In this document: piece after piece, positions 26,522 to 35,257 of the stretch
Layout of the letters: each line of letters opens with the position of its first letter
Numbering within the stretch: the stretch's first letter is position 1
Source of the DNA: Nitrospirota bacterium
GTDB taxonomy: Bacteria > Nitrospirota > Nitrospiria > Nitrospirales > Nitrospiraceae
Length of the DNA stretch: 64,000 nucleotides
Assembly (NCBI GenBank): GCA_004296885.1
Contig: SCVN01000019.1
Location: 90,085-154,084 of the forward strand
Reading direction: 5' to 3'
Program-made: the position numbers and the translations under genes
Notes under the pieces: generated by a model
What the model was told of the DNA's origin: nothing
What the model saw: the letters and a program-made list of their open reading frames with translations, nothing else
The model's database searches: none

Positions 26522-28492
26522 GTGGCGATTGATAAGCACGCCATTCTGGAGAGCGCCCAGCTCTATACGTCCAAGGGCCAGTTTGACAAAGCCATTGCGG
26601 AATGGAAGAAACTGACTACGGGGGCGCCTGCCGACGGGACAATCCTCAACACTATCGGTGACTTGCACCTCAAACGCAACGCCTCAGCCGAGGCGATTGA
26701 AGCCTTTTTCCAGGCCGCTGCGGCTTTTCGAACCGGGGACGCGGCGCTTAAGGCCATCGCCCTCTACAAAAAAATCCTGAAAGTCGATCCGGGCCGCGCA
26801 GACGCGTACTGCTGCATGGGGGACTTGAACGCCGAGCGGGGGCTGGTCGGGAACGCGGTCGCGGATTATTTGATTCTGGCCAAAATGCTCCTCAAAGCGG
26901 GGAAGCAAGACGAGGCTCTTGATGTGTATCGCAAGATCGCGGCCCTCGATCCGACCAATGCCGAAGCCGTGCAGCGTCTTGGCGGGGGAGCCGGGGATAG
27001 CCGCGGGGCGGGTCAGACAGCACGGGAGCAGACCTCGGTCTCTGGAGGTTTACGACCAGGCCAGGGGCAGGGAGGGGGGCCATCCGATGGCGGACGGGGG
27101 GCTGGAGCCGGGAAATTGCAGGTATCGCCGACGGCGGAACCTCCCGCGCCGGACGGTTCCTTCAAACTGCCGCCGGAATATACGCGGCAAGGTTTTTTGA
27201 GTGAGGCTATCAAGCTCACCTCGACCGGTCAGTTCACCGACGCAGAAACAGTCCTCATGGAAATGCTCAGCCGGGAACCGGGCGATCCGGAGGTCTGTCG
27301 GTTGCTGGCGACCCTCCATCTCAAGCGCGGCGAGTTGGCATGCGCCAAGGCGGAGTTCCAATTTTTGGCGGAAGCGGCCATGCGGGCGCACGATTGCGTC
27401 CTGGCCGAGAGCATGCTGCTGGAATACCTCAAGGCGGATCCCTCATGTGTGTCCCTCTGCGAACTGCTCGGGCGCCTCTACGAACAGAACGGCGACGCGG
27501 CGGCGGCGGCGGTTCAGTACGGTCGGGCACTGGAGGCATTGATTGCGACGCCGGATCCTGAACAGGCCACGCTCCCATTCGAACTCTACGAGAAAATCCT
27601 GCGTCTGGCCCCATCAAGTCCGCTCATCAGCCAGTATGCGGCCGTGTTTCCCTCCGCGGTCTCCTCCCAACCAGTCGGTGATACTGCTGTGCCTGTTATG
27701 GGAGAAGCGGGTGAGACAACGGTCGTCGAGCCGACGGAGCAGCCTCAAGAGGCCAAGGGAGGCACCCTGGCATTCCGGTTTTCAGAGTTCCAGGCAGATT
27801 CCGCGCGCAGGGATGAAGCCAAGGCAACAGAGGACCGGGAGAGTCGCGAGCGGGTGCCTTCCACGATGGTTTTCCGATTTGCCGGACAAGCCGACACGCC
27901 GGCTGAGCCTGAAGCGCCCACCGAGGTCGCCGCCGAGTCGATCCAGGAGCCGGCCGGCTGGGGACGGGAGGCAGAGGGGCCTGTGCCGGCCGCGGCCGAG
28001 CCGGACTTTGAGGAACAGTATCAGCTCGGACTGGCCTATCAGCAGATGGGACTCCCGGAGGCTGCAATCGAGGCACTGTTGGTGGCGATCAACGGCGCCG
28101 ACCATTTCGCCGACTGCTGCCGGCTGTTGGCGTTGTGCAGCAAAGAACAGGGCCAGGTGCAAGAGGCGATCAACTATCTCGAACGGGGGCTGGCGAGTCC
28201 CAGGCCGCTGGCCGGCGAGGCGGTGGCCTTGTTGCGGTATGAGCTGGGTCTGCTCTACGAGGCCGGCGGACAGGTGGAGCAGGCGCTGCAAGCCTTTTCG
28301 GCGGTTCCGACGTTTCGAGATGTTCGCGAGCACATGGCCCGATTGAGCGATGGCCGGACGGGCGACCAGACGGCGCCTGCGTCCGCGTCGGAGGCGCTCA
28401 TGGACGCCACACCAGTGGCCGTCGGGCGCCAATCTGCGGCCGGCGAGGCATCGGGGACGCAGAAGAAAAAACGGCGGATTTCCTACCTCTGA
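26522..28492 (+). CDS. Tetratricopeptide-repeat protein with Gly-rich interruption
   Basis: 656 residues from GTG 26522 with GGAGGGG upstream. Residues 5-150 hold about four TPR units (GQFDKAIAEWKKL, GDLHLKRNASAEAIEAF, ALKAIALYKKILKVDP, QDEALDVYRKIAALDPTNAEAV). Residues about 153-200 are Gly/Arg/Gln-rich low complexity, then TPRs resume (residues 225-375), followed by an acidic spacer and further TPR-like helices (500-610). No signal peptide. The ExeA-like ATPase gene starts 12 bases downstream, so the pair is probably an operon. TPR proteins scaffold complexes; a role in pilus, secretion or exopolysaccharide assembly fits the partner but is not shown. The Gly-rich block could be a linker or the trace of compensating frameshifts. 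Confidence 0.85.
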   Translation: MAIDKHAILESAQLYTSKGQFDKAIAEWKKLTTGAPADGTILNTIGDLHLKRNASAEAIEAFFQAAAAFRTGDAALKAIALYKKILKVDPGRADAYCCMGDLNAERGLVGNAVADYLILAKMLLKAGKQDEALDVYRKIAALDPTNAEAVQRLGGGAGDSRGAGQTAREQTSVSGGLRPGQGQGGGPSDGGRGAGAGKLQVSPTAEPPAPDGSFKLPPEYTRQGFLSEAIKLTSTGQFTDAETVLMEMLSREPGDPEVCRLLATLHLKRGELACAKAEFQFLAEAAMRAHDCVLAESMLLEYLKADPSCVSLCELLGRLYEQNGDAAAAAVQYGRALEALIATPDPEQATLPFELYEKILRLAPSSPLISQYAAVFPSAVSSQPVGDTAVPVMGEAGETTVVEPTEQPQEAKGGTLAFRFSEFQADSARRDEAKATEDRESRERVPSTMVFRFAGQADTPAEPEAPTEVAAESIQEPAGWGREAEGPVPAAAEPDFEEQYQLGLAYQQMGLPEAAIEALLVAINGADHFADCCRLLALCSKEQGQVQEAINYLERGLASPRPLAGEAVALLRYELGLLYEAGGQVEQALQAFSAVPTFRDVREHMARLSDGRTGDQTAPASASEALMDATPVAVGRQSAAGEASGTQKKKRRISYL

Positions 28493-28504
28493 GGCTGAGA
28501 AACG

Positions 28505-29320
28505 ATGAGTTTGCTTGAGCACTTTGGACTGCGCGAAAGCCCCTTTTCCATCACGATCGACAGCCGGTTCTTTCACAGCACGCAGCAGCATGCCGATGCG
28601 CTGGTGCGTTTGAAATATGCCGTCGAAAACATGAAAGGCTTGGCGGTGGTCGTGGGGGAGATCGGCGCGGGGAAGACCACCCTGGCGACGAGGCTTCTGG
28701 AAGAGCTCGAACAGGAAGCCTATGAAGCGGCGCTGCTGATCGTGATCCATGCCGCGGTGACCTCCGAATGGATGTTGCGCAAAATCGCCCTGCAGATGGG
28801 CATCGAGAATCCGGCCGAATCAAAGACCGAGTTGCTGACGCAACTGTCCCGACGCTTGGTCGAGGTCCACGAAAGCGGGAAGAAAGCCGTGGTGCTCATC
28901 GACGAGGCCCAGATGTTGCGCAGCCAGGAGCTCATGGAGGATTTTCGTGGCCTGCTGAACATCGAGGTGGACGGGCACAAGGCGGTTACGTTCGTCCTGT
29001 TCGGCCTCTCGGATCTGGATCGGGTCTTGTCCTTGGATCCGCCGCTACACCAGCGTGTGGCCATCCGCTGCCGGTTGACCGAGTTAGATGTGCCGGGCAC
29101 GCAGGCCTACGTCACCCATCGGCTGGACATTGCCGGCTGTCATAAGCCCCTGTTCTCCCCCGAGTCCTTCGAGGCGATCTGCCGTTATACGAAAGGGACG
29201 CCCCGCCTGATCAACGCGCTCTGCGACAACGCCTTGCTGGAGGCTTATCTCCGCAAACGGGACCAAATCTGCGCGGACCTGATCAAGGAAGTCGCCCGCG
29301 ACTTGAACCTGGCCATCTAG
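28505..29320 (+). CDS. ExeA/GspA-like AAA ATPase
   Basis: 271 residues beginning MSLLEHFGLRESPFSIT, the typical opening of the ExeA family (also in MshM and PrsD-type exopolysaccharide proteins). Walker A GEIGAGKTT at 51-59, Walker B VVLIDEAQ at about 129-136, sensor-like LFGLSDLD, then the lid with YTKGTPRLINALCDNALL. The protein stops right after the ATPase, lacking the membrane helix and peptidoglycan-binding domain of full ExeA, so it is probably cytoplasmic and works with a partner, most likely the TPR protein upstream. Confidence 0.88.
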   Translation: MSLLEHFGLRESPFSITIDSRFFHSTQQHADALVRLKYAVENMKGLAVVVGEIGAGKTTLATRLLEELEQEAYEAALLIVIHAAVTSEWMLRKIALQMGIENPAESKTELLTQLSRRLVEVHESGKKAVVLIDEAQMLRSQELMEDFRGLLNIEVDGHKAVTFVLFGLSDLDRVLSLDPPLHQRVAIRCRLTELDVPGTQAYVTHRLDIAGCHKPLFSPESFEAICRYTKGTPRLINALCDNALLEAYLRKRDQICADLIKEVARDLNLAI

Positions 29321-29330
29321 CATCGACAAT

Positions 29331-29382
29331 TGATTCATGCGGCATTGATTCAATAGTCATTGACTCAATGATTCATGAGTCA
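29331..29382. repeat. Cluster of five TGANTCA heptamers
   Basis: TGATTCA at 29331, 29346 and 29369, TGACTCA at 29361 and TGAGTCA at 29376, so starts are spaced 15, 15, 8 and 7 bases. Each heptamer is self-complementary apart from its centre. The cluster sits between the 3' ends of two convergent genes, where operators are not expected, and can also fold as ATTGATTCAAT/ATTGACTCAAT stems; a convergent terminator or a degraded short repeat is possible. Confidence 0.5.
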
Positions 29383-29400
29383 AGTGCTCATCGTCGGTTC

Positions 29401-30360
29401 TTAAGTGATCCGGCTGGGAGCCGGTCGTCCCTCCAGGACCGCCAGAACATTCTCTACACACAGCAGGCCCATGCGGACCCTCGTGCCCAGGGTTGCCGAT
29501 CCCAGGTGGGGTAGGGTGACCACTTGTGGGAGCGTCAGGAGGCCCGGGTGTACCCGCGGTTCGTCCTCATAGACGTCCAGCCCGGCTCCCGCCAGGCGGC
29601 CTGCCGTGAGTGCCGCCACGAGCGCGGCCTCGTCGACCACCGGCCCGCGCGACGTATTGAGCAAGATGGCGGTGGGACGCATCAATGAAAAGGCCTGCTC
29701 GCCGATCAGATGGCGGGTGTCACTGGTCAATGGGACATGGAGGCTGATGAAATCGGATTGCTGCAACAGCGTCTCAAGCATGACCTGCTGCCACGGTTTC
29801 ATGGGGTCGGGCGACGATACGGACTTGTGGCTTGCATAGAGGACCGTCATCTCGAATCCCATCGCGCGACGCGCCACAGCTTGTCCGATCCGGCCCATCC
29901 CGACAATCCCCAAGGTCTGCCCTGATACCTCCGCTCCCAGCAATTGCGTCGGTTCCCAGCCGGTCCAGGCTCCGCGCTGGACGAGCTGGTGCCCCTCGGT
30001 GACGCAGCGGGCTGTGGCCAAGAGCAGTGCCCAGGTCAGGTCTGCCGTCGCGTCGGTCAGGACATCCGGCGTGTTGGTCACGATCACGCCGCGCGCCTTG
30101 GCCGCCTGGAGATCGATGTTGTTGTACCCGACCGCATGATTGGCAATCACTTGTAAGTGCGGGGCCGCACGCAAAAGAGTCTCGTCAATCTGCTCGGTCA
30201 GCGTGGTGATGATCGCCTGCGCGTTCCGGAGGCCTTGGACCAGAGTTTCCCGAGAAGGCGGATAAATATCCGGTTCGATAGTGAGGCGAAAACGTTCTCG
30301 AATCGCAGCCATGACCGGCGCGACGAGGAGTCTGGAAACGTACAGGGTTGGCTTGGTCAT
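29401..30360 (-). CDS. D-2-hydroxyacid dehydrogenase (glyoxylate/hydroxypyruvate reductase-like)
   Basis: 319 residues from ATG 30360 (MTKPTLYVSR). NAD(P)-dependent fold: LGIVGMGRIGQAVARRA is the Rossmann GxGxxG loop near 148-164; the catalytic Arg is in NTSRGPVVDE, Glu in DVYEDEP, and His in LPHLGSAT, all in order. ANHAVGYNNID and VTNTPDVLTDATADL match the glyoxylate reductase (GyaR) subgroup best. It reduces glyoxylate or hydroxypyruvate in the cytoplasm. It is a single gene convergent with the ExeA-like gene; it has its own upstream region shared with the divergent NHL protein gene. Confidence 0.9.
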   Translation of the reverse strand: MTKPTLYVSRLLVAPVMAAIRERFRLTIEPDIYPPSRETLVQGLRNAQAIITTLTEQIDETLLRAAPHLQVIANHAVGYNNIDLQAAKARGVIVTNTPDVLTDATADLTWALLLATARCVTEGHQLVQRGAWTGWEPTQLLGAEVSGQTLGIVGMGRIGQAVARRAMGFEMTVLYASHKSVSSPDPMKPWQQVMLETLLQQSDFISLHVPLTSDTRHLIGEQAFSLMRPTAILLNTSRGPVVDEAALVAALTAGRLAGAGLDVYEDEPRVHPGLLTLPQVVTLPHLGSATLGTRVRMGLLCVENVLAVLEGRPAPSRIT

Positions 30361-30575
30361 GGAGCGAATCTTAACGGATCGAAGGAGGCGGGACAATCGG
30401 GTTGTGGGTCCCTGCCTGGGGCTATTGCTAGACCGCATCGCGTCGAGTCCCGCTGATCAGAATAGAGGAATCGGATGCCTTGACTTGATTCCGTTCGCTC
30501 TGTTAAGGTTACCGCTTCTAAGTCGTTGAAAGCACGCGGACTTCTTTCCATGGTTCGGTCACCACGAGGGACACA

Positions 30576-33551
30576 ATGAAAGAGTGGTTGTTGCAGGAAT
30601 TTCGATGGGACAGGAGCTCCTCCGTTCGGCGCAACCTTATGGTCGAAGGCAGCGCCGGTGAATGGGGCGCGGGTGAAGCCACCGAACAAGAAGACCTGCC
30701 TCCCGCGCCCACCGGCCTCACGGCCAAGCCCGGTAATGGACGGGTCACGCTCACATGGGAGCCGGTTCCGGAAGCCATGTATTACAACGTGTACTTCCTC
30801 ACCTCCAAGGGCGTCCAGATCAAGTTCTCAGAATTGACCAGGCCGATTGCCAGCGCGGCCGACTTCAATCCGGTCATCGGGGTGACCAAGGAAAAGGGCA
30901 ACCTCATTGAAGGCCCCTCCTCTCCCTATGTCCACGACGACCTGGCCAACGGCACTTGCTACCATTATGTCGTGACGGTCGTGACGCCGAAGGGCGAAAG
31001 CCCGGAATCTGCCGAAGCCATGGCGATCCCGGCTCCCTATTTGTTGGCGATGAAGATCGGGCAGGAGGGAATGGACGACGGGGAGTTCAGTTCCCCGACC
31101 GGCCTCGCGCTGGACAAGGACGGAAACATCTACGTGGCCGACACGGATAACCACTCCGTCCAGAAATTCGACAAGGACGGGAAGTTCCTGGCGCGGTGGG
31201 GCGGGGAAGCCAGCAACGAAGAAGGGCTGTTCTATTACCCGCGCGGCCTGGCTGCAGGACAGGAAGGCGACATCTACATTGCCGATAGCGGGAACAATCG
31301 GGTCCAGAAGTTCGACGCTGAAGGCAATGTCATGCAAGCCTGGGGCAAGTTCGGCTTTGCCTGGCGCGGCGCGGGAATGGGCAAGTTTGATGTGCCCTGG
31401 GGGGTGGCGACTGACAAGGAAGGCAACCTCTATGTCTCCGATACGAGCAACGCCCGCATTCAAAAATTCCAGCCGGACGGCACCCCGCTCCTGAAATGGG
31501 GGCGCGACGGGAGCTTCGACGGAGCCTTCTTTTTCCCGCGCGGCATGGCGGTGGATTTCGTCGGCAACATCTTTATTGCGGACGAGGGCAATAACCGCAT
31601 TCAGAAGTTCGACGCCCGGGGCAGCTTCCTGGCCAAGTGGGGGAAGGATGGCGCGGGGCCCGGGCAGTTCAAGGCGCCCTGGGGCGTGGCCTGTGATGCG
31701 CTGGGCAATGTCTATGTCGCGGACCAGGGCAATCACCGCATCCAGAAATTCGACGGCAACGGCACGTTTATTTGCGCCTGGGGCAATCGGGGTATCACCG
31801 AGGGCCAATTGAACTTCCCATCCGGTATTGCGGTGGACAAAGCGGGGAACGTCTACGTTGTTGACAGCGGCAACAACCGGGTCCTGAAGTATGTCCCGAC
31901 CGAGGAGGAAATCAACCGGACTCAGCAGGCCACCCAGCCGAAGGAGGCCACCGAGCAGCCTGTGCCGCGGAGCGTGGTCGTCAAGCCGGGCGACACGGAA
32001 GTGGTCGTGAGCTGGCTCGAGATGCCCGGCGCCCAGTCCTACAATCTCTACTTCCACACCGCGCCGGGCGTGACGAAGCAAACCGGCACGCGGGTGGAGG
32101 GGGTGACGAGCCCCTATACCCACAGCGGCCTGACCAACGACATGCCCTACTACTTTGCGCTGGCGGCGGTCTACGGGGATGGGCAGGAAAGCGCCCTCTC
32201 GGAGGAGATTACGGCCATTCCGGTGCTCATCGACATGACCGCGCCGCAGAACCCCAACGTGGTGATCAACCATGGGGCGTTCATGACCAGTTCGCCGGAC
32301 GTGGTGCTGACCGTTTCGGCTATCGACGTGGACACAGGGGTGGCCGCCTACTACGTGTCGGAAAGTCCTATGGCGCCGACCGCTTCCATGCCCGGCTGGG
32401 TGGAGGTCGCCCAGGCCCATAAGTTCGGCGCCACGATCCCCTTCACTCTGTCGACGGGGGATGGGAACAAGACGCTCTACGTCTGGTTCAAGGATGCGGG
32501 TAACAACGTCTCGGTCCCGGCGAGTTCCTCTATCCTGGTCAACACGTCCGGCTACCTCTGCGTGTCCAACTGGGGGAGGCCCGGTCGCGGCGCCTCGCTG
32601 TTGCACGGCGGGGAATTCAGCGCCCCGATCTACGGACTGGCGATCGACCAGCAGGGCTCGCTGTTCGTCGTGGATAACGGCAACAACCGGGTGCAGAAAT
32701 TCGACAACAACGGGAATTTCATCATCCTCTGGGGCAACTTCGGCTCTTCCAGCGGCGCCTTCCACAACCCGACGGGCATTGCCACCGATGCCAAGGGGGA
32801 TGTGTGGGTGGTGGATACGAACAACCACCGTGTGCAGAAGTTCGACGGGAAGTTGGGCGGCTATCTGATGAAGTTCGGGTCGCGCGGGAACGGGGAAGGG
32901 CAGTTCAGCTCGCCCTGGGGGATCGCCGTGGATCGCGTCCGCGGATACATCTACGTCGTCGACAGCGCCAACTTCCGGGTGCAGAAGTTCGATATGAGCG
33001 GCGAATTCATCATGTCCTGGGGCAGTTTCGGTACCAACGACGGGCAGTTTTATTTTGCCCGCGGCGTGGCCGTGGACCAATCCGACGGGTCCGTGTACGT
33101 GGTGGACATGGGCAACCATCGGATCCAAAAATTCGACACGAGCACCAACGTGCTGCCGCAATTGATCGCCAAATGGGGCGGCGGGCTTGGCCCTGGCCAT
33201 GCCAGCAGCCCGCAGGCGCAGGAAGCGGGGCAACTCCGGTCGCCCTGGGGCATTGCGGTGGACGGCAACGGAGACGTGTACATCAGCGATACCGGAAATC
33301 AGCGCGTGCAGAAGTTCGACCGCGAAGGGAATTTTATCACCCAGTGGGGCGGCTTCGGAAACGCCAACGGGCAATTCAACTTCCCCTATGGGATCGCGGT
33401 GGATGCCAAGGGCAGCGTGTTCGTGGTGGACAGCGGGAACACCCGCGTGCAGCAGTTCATGCCCGCGGACGAGGGCGGCGAACGCTTGCAGGAAGAAGCC
33501 GAGGCGGCGGCGGAAATCACCGACAATGCCGCTCCGACGCAGAATCGGTAA
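30576..33551 (+). CDS. Large protein with two six-blade NHL propellers and fibronectin III-like domains
   Basis: 991 residues, start ATG 30576 with GAGGGA 5 bases upstream. Order: short N-terminus with no signal peptide; FnIII-like domain (about 48-155); six NHL repeats (about 160-445) with consensus PxGxAxDxxGNxYVxDxGNxRxQKFD; second FnIII-like domain (about 465-550); an Ig-like segment (about 555-655, with ASSSILVN); six more NHL repeats (about 675-975); short acidic tail. NHL propellers bind proteins, RNA or glycans. The lack of an export signal is odd for a FnIII protein; either it is cytoplasmic or a start was missed. Single gene followed by guaB with its own promoter. Confidence 0.88.
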   Translation: MKEWLLQEFRWDRSSSVRRNLMVEGSAGEWGAGEATEQEDLPPAPTGLTAKPGNGRVTLTWEPVPEAMYYNVYFLTSKGVQIKFSELTRPIASAADFNPVIGVTKEKGNLIEGPSSPYVHDDLANGTCYHYVVTVVTPKGESPESAEAMAIPAPYLLAMKIGQEGMDDGEFSSPTGLALDKDGNIYVADTDNHSVQKFDKDGKFLARWGGEASNEEGLFYYPRGLAAGQEGDIYIADSGNNRVQKFDAEGNVMQAWGKFGFAWRGAGMGKFDVPWGVATDKEGNLYVSDTSNARIQKFQPDGTPLLKWGRDGSFDGAFFFPRGMAVDFVGNIFIADEGNNRIQKFDARGSFLAKWGKDGAGPGQFKAPWGVACDALGNVYVADQGNHRIQKFDGNGTFICAWGNRGITEGQLNFPSGIAVDKAGNVYVVDSGNNRVLKYVPTEEEINRTQQATQPKEATEQPVPRSVVVKPGDTEVVVSWLEMPGAQSYNLYFHTAPGVTKQTGTRVEGVTSPYTHSGLTNDMPYYFALAAVYGDGQESALSEEITAIPVLIDMTAPQNPNVVINHGAFMTSSPDVVLTVSAIDVDTGVAAYYVSESPMAPTASMPGWVEVAQAHKFGATIPFTLSTGDGNKTLYVWFKDAGNNVSVPASSSILVNTSGYLCVSNWGRPGRGASLLHGGEFSAPIYGLAIDQQGSLFVVDNGNNRVQKFDNNGNFIILWGNFGSSSGAFHNPTGIATDAKGDVWVVDTNNHRVQKFDGKLGGYLMKFGSRGNGEGQFSSPWGIAVDRVRGYIYVVDSANFRVQKFDMSGEFIMSWGSFGTNDGQFYFARGVAVDQSDGSVYVVDMGNHRIQKFDTSTNVLPQLIAKWGGGLGPGHASSPQAQEAGQLRSPWGIAVDGNGDVYISDTGNQRVQKFDREGNFITQWGGFGNANGQFNFPYGIAVDAKGSVFVVDSGNTRVQQFMPADEGGERLQEEAEAAAEITDNAAPTQNR

Positions 33552-33612
33552 CCATGGCGCCGGGCGCAGCGGCCCGCGGTGCGCCTGAGGGCGAAGGCCG
33601 TCGGCGCGTTTC

Positions 33613-33642
33613 TTGAATCTTCGGGGGAGGCTGTGATAGATT
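33613..33642 (+). promoter_or_regulatory. Candidate sigma70 promoter of guaB
   Basis: TTGAAT (33613-33618), 18 bases, TAGATT (33637-33642), each a 4/6 match to consensus. RNA would start near 33650, about 55 bases before the guaB ATG. The GC-rich dyad at about 33556-33585, just before it, may end the NHL gene transcript. Confidence 0.45.
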
Positions 33643-33702
33643 CCGCCAACTTCACGTCGGGACCCATACCACAGGCAAGCCTCGCGTCCGCACGAGCAAT
33701 TT

Positions 33703-35175
33703 ATGTTGGATAAAGACGTCCGCATCGGCTTGACCTACGACGATGTCGTGCTGGTTCCCGGTAAGTCGGAAGTACTTCCCACCGAGGTGAACACCCAGAC
33801 GCGCGTCTCCCGCCGCATCACGATCAACATTCCCATCGTCAGCGCCGCCATGGACACGGTGACCGAAGCGCGGCTGGCCATTGCGTTGGCCCAGGAAGGC
33901 GGCATCGGCGTTCTTCACCGCGTTCTCCCGCCGGCCGATCAGGCGGCCGAAGTGGACAAGGTCAAGAAGTCCGAAAGCGGGATGATCATCGACCCGATCA
34001 CGATCGCGCCGGACCAGACCATCCGCGACGCGCATCAGATCATGGCGAAGTACCGGATCTCCGGCATTCCGGTGACCAAGCAGGGCAAGCTGGTCGGCAT
34101 TCTGACGAACCGGGACTTGCGGTTCGAGAGCCGGATGGATCTGAAGGTGTCGCAGGTGATGACGAAGGACAAGCTGGTCACGGCTCCCGAGGGGACCAGC
34201 TTGGAGAAGGCGCGGGAAATTCTTCACGAATACCGGATCGAGAAGCTCCCCGTGGTCAACAAGCGCGGCGAGCTCAAGGGCCTGATCACGATCAAGGACA
34301 TCGAAAAGCGCATCAAGTATCCCCATGCCTGCAAGGACGAGCACGGACGGCTGCGGGTGGCGGCGGCCGTCGGCGTCGGGGCCGATGCGGAACAGCGCGT
34401 GCCGGTTTTGATCAAGGCCGGGGTGGACATGGTGGTCGTGGATACGGCCCATGGCCATGCGCAGAGCGTATTGGACACGGTCAAAGCCGTGAAGCGCAAG
34501 TATCCCTCGTTGGAGGTGGCGGCGGGCAACATCGCGACGGCGGCGGCAGCCAAGGACCTGGTGAAAGCCGGGGCCGATGCGGTCAAGGTCGGAGTCGGGC
34601 CCGGGTCCATCTGCACGACCCGGATGGTGTCCGGCGCCGGGATGCCCCAACTCACGGCGGTGGCGGATTGCGTGGCGGCGTTGGCCGGGACGGGCGTGCC
34701 GGTGATCGCCGACGGCGGCATCAAGTACTCGGGCGATATCACCAAAGCGCTGGCCGCCGGGGCTTCGGCGGTCATGATCGGCGGCATCCTGGCCGGCACC
34801 GAAGAGTCCCCGGGCGAAACCGTCCTGTTCCAGGGGCGGACGTACAAGGTCTACCGCGGCATGGGGTCGCTCGGCGCCATGGAGAAGGGTGGGCGAGACC
34901 GCTATTTCCAGGGCGATCGTCCGGCTTCCAAGCTGGTGCCGGAGGGGATCGAAGGCCGAGTTCCGTACAAAGGCACTCTGTCGGGCGTCGTCTATCAGCT
35001 GGTCGGCGGAGTCAAGTCCGGCATGGGCTATTGCGGCTGCCGGACCATCCCGGACCTGCAGCGGAACGCCACCTTTATCCGGCAAACCCTGGCCGGCCTC
35101 CGGGAGGGTCACGTCCACGACGTGATCATCACCAAGGAAGCACCCAACTACCGGACCGATTGGAGTGAGTCTTAA
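33703..35175 (+). CDS. guaB: IMP dehydrogenase
   Basis: Oxidises IMP to XMP with NAD+, the first committed step of GMP synthesis. 490 residues, standard size. Starts [18 protein letters not shown]; two CBS domains occupy about residues 95-210; the catalytic loop is [11 protein letters not shown] with Cys 304, followed by [21 protein letters not shown], the flap [11 protein letters not shown], and [11 protein letters not shown]. guaA follows after an inverted repeat, so the two GMP steps are adjacent. The Shine-Dalgarno is weak. Confidence 0.97.
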   Translation: MLDKDVRIGLTYDDVVLVPGKSEVLPTEVNTQTRVSRRITINIPIVSAAMDTVTEARLAIALAQEGGIGVLHRVLPPADQAAEVDKVKKSESGMIIDPITIAPDQTIRDAHQIMAKYRISGIPVTKQGKLVGILTNRDLRFESRMDLKVSQVMTKDKLVTAPEGTSLEKAREILHEYRIEKLPVVNKRGELKGLITIKDIEKRIKYPHACKDEHGRLRVAAAVGVGADAEQRVPVLIKAGVDMVVVDTAHGHAQSVLDTVKAVKRKYPSLEVAAGNIATAAAAKDLVKAGADAVKVGVGPGSICTTRMVSGAGMPQLTAVADCVAALAGTGVPVIADGGIKYSGDITKALAAGASAVMIGGILAGTEESPGETVLFQGRTYKVYRGMGSLGAMEKGGRDRYFQGDRPASKLVPEGIEGRVPYKGTLSGVVYQLVGGVKSGMGYCGCRTIPDLQRNATFIRQTLAGLREGHVHDVIITKEAPNYRTDWSES

Positions 35176-35253
35176 ACGTCGAGAGTCCGAAAGTCCTCCG
35201 GTCGGGACCGCCACCGACGTGCAGACTTGACGACTTTCAGACTTTCGGACGTT
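35174..35253. repeat. Inverted repeat between guaB and guaA
   Basis: Left arm AAACGTCGAGAGTCCGAAAG (from 35174) pairs imperfectly with the right arm ending GACTTTCGGACGTT (35253), both built from AGTCCGAAAGTC/AGTCTGAAAGTC units. It starts at the guaB stop codon and ends just before the guaA start. It looks like another family of short mobile hairpins in operon gaps and could also reduce read-through. Confidence 0.6.
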
Positions 35254-35257
35254 GAAG

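Noticed and set aside
30828..33725. A 965-codon open frame on the minus strand opposite the NHL protein gene
   Set aside because: It has no recognisable domain, is rich in His, Arg and Pro, and mirrors the repeats of the plus-strand NHL gene, whose domains and ribosome site are clear. High GC and regular codon use explain the long antisense frame.
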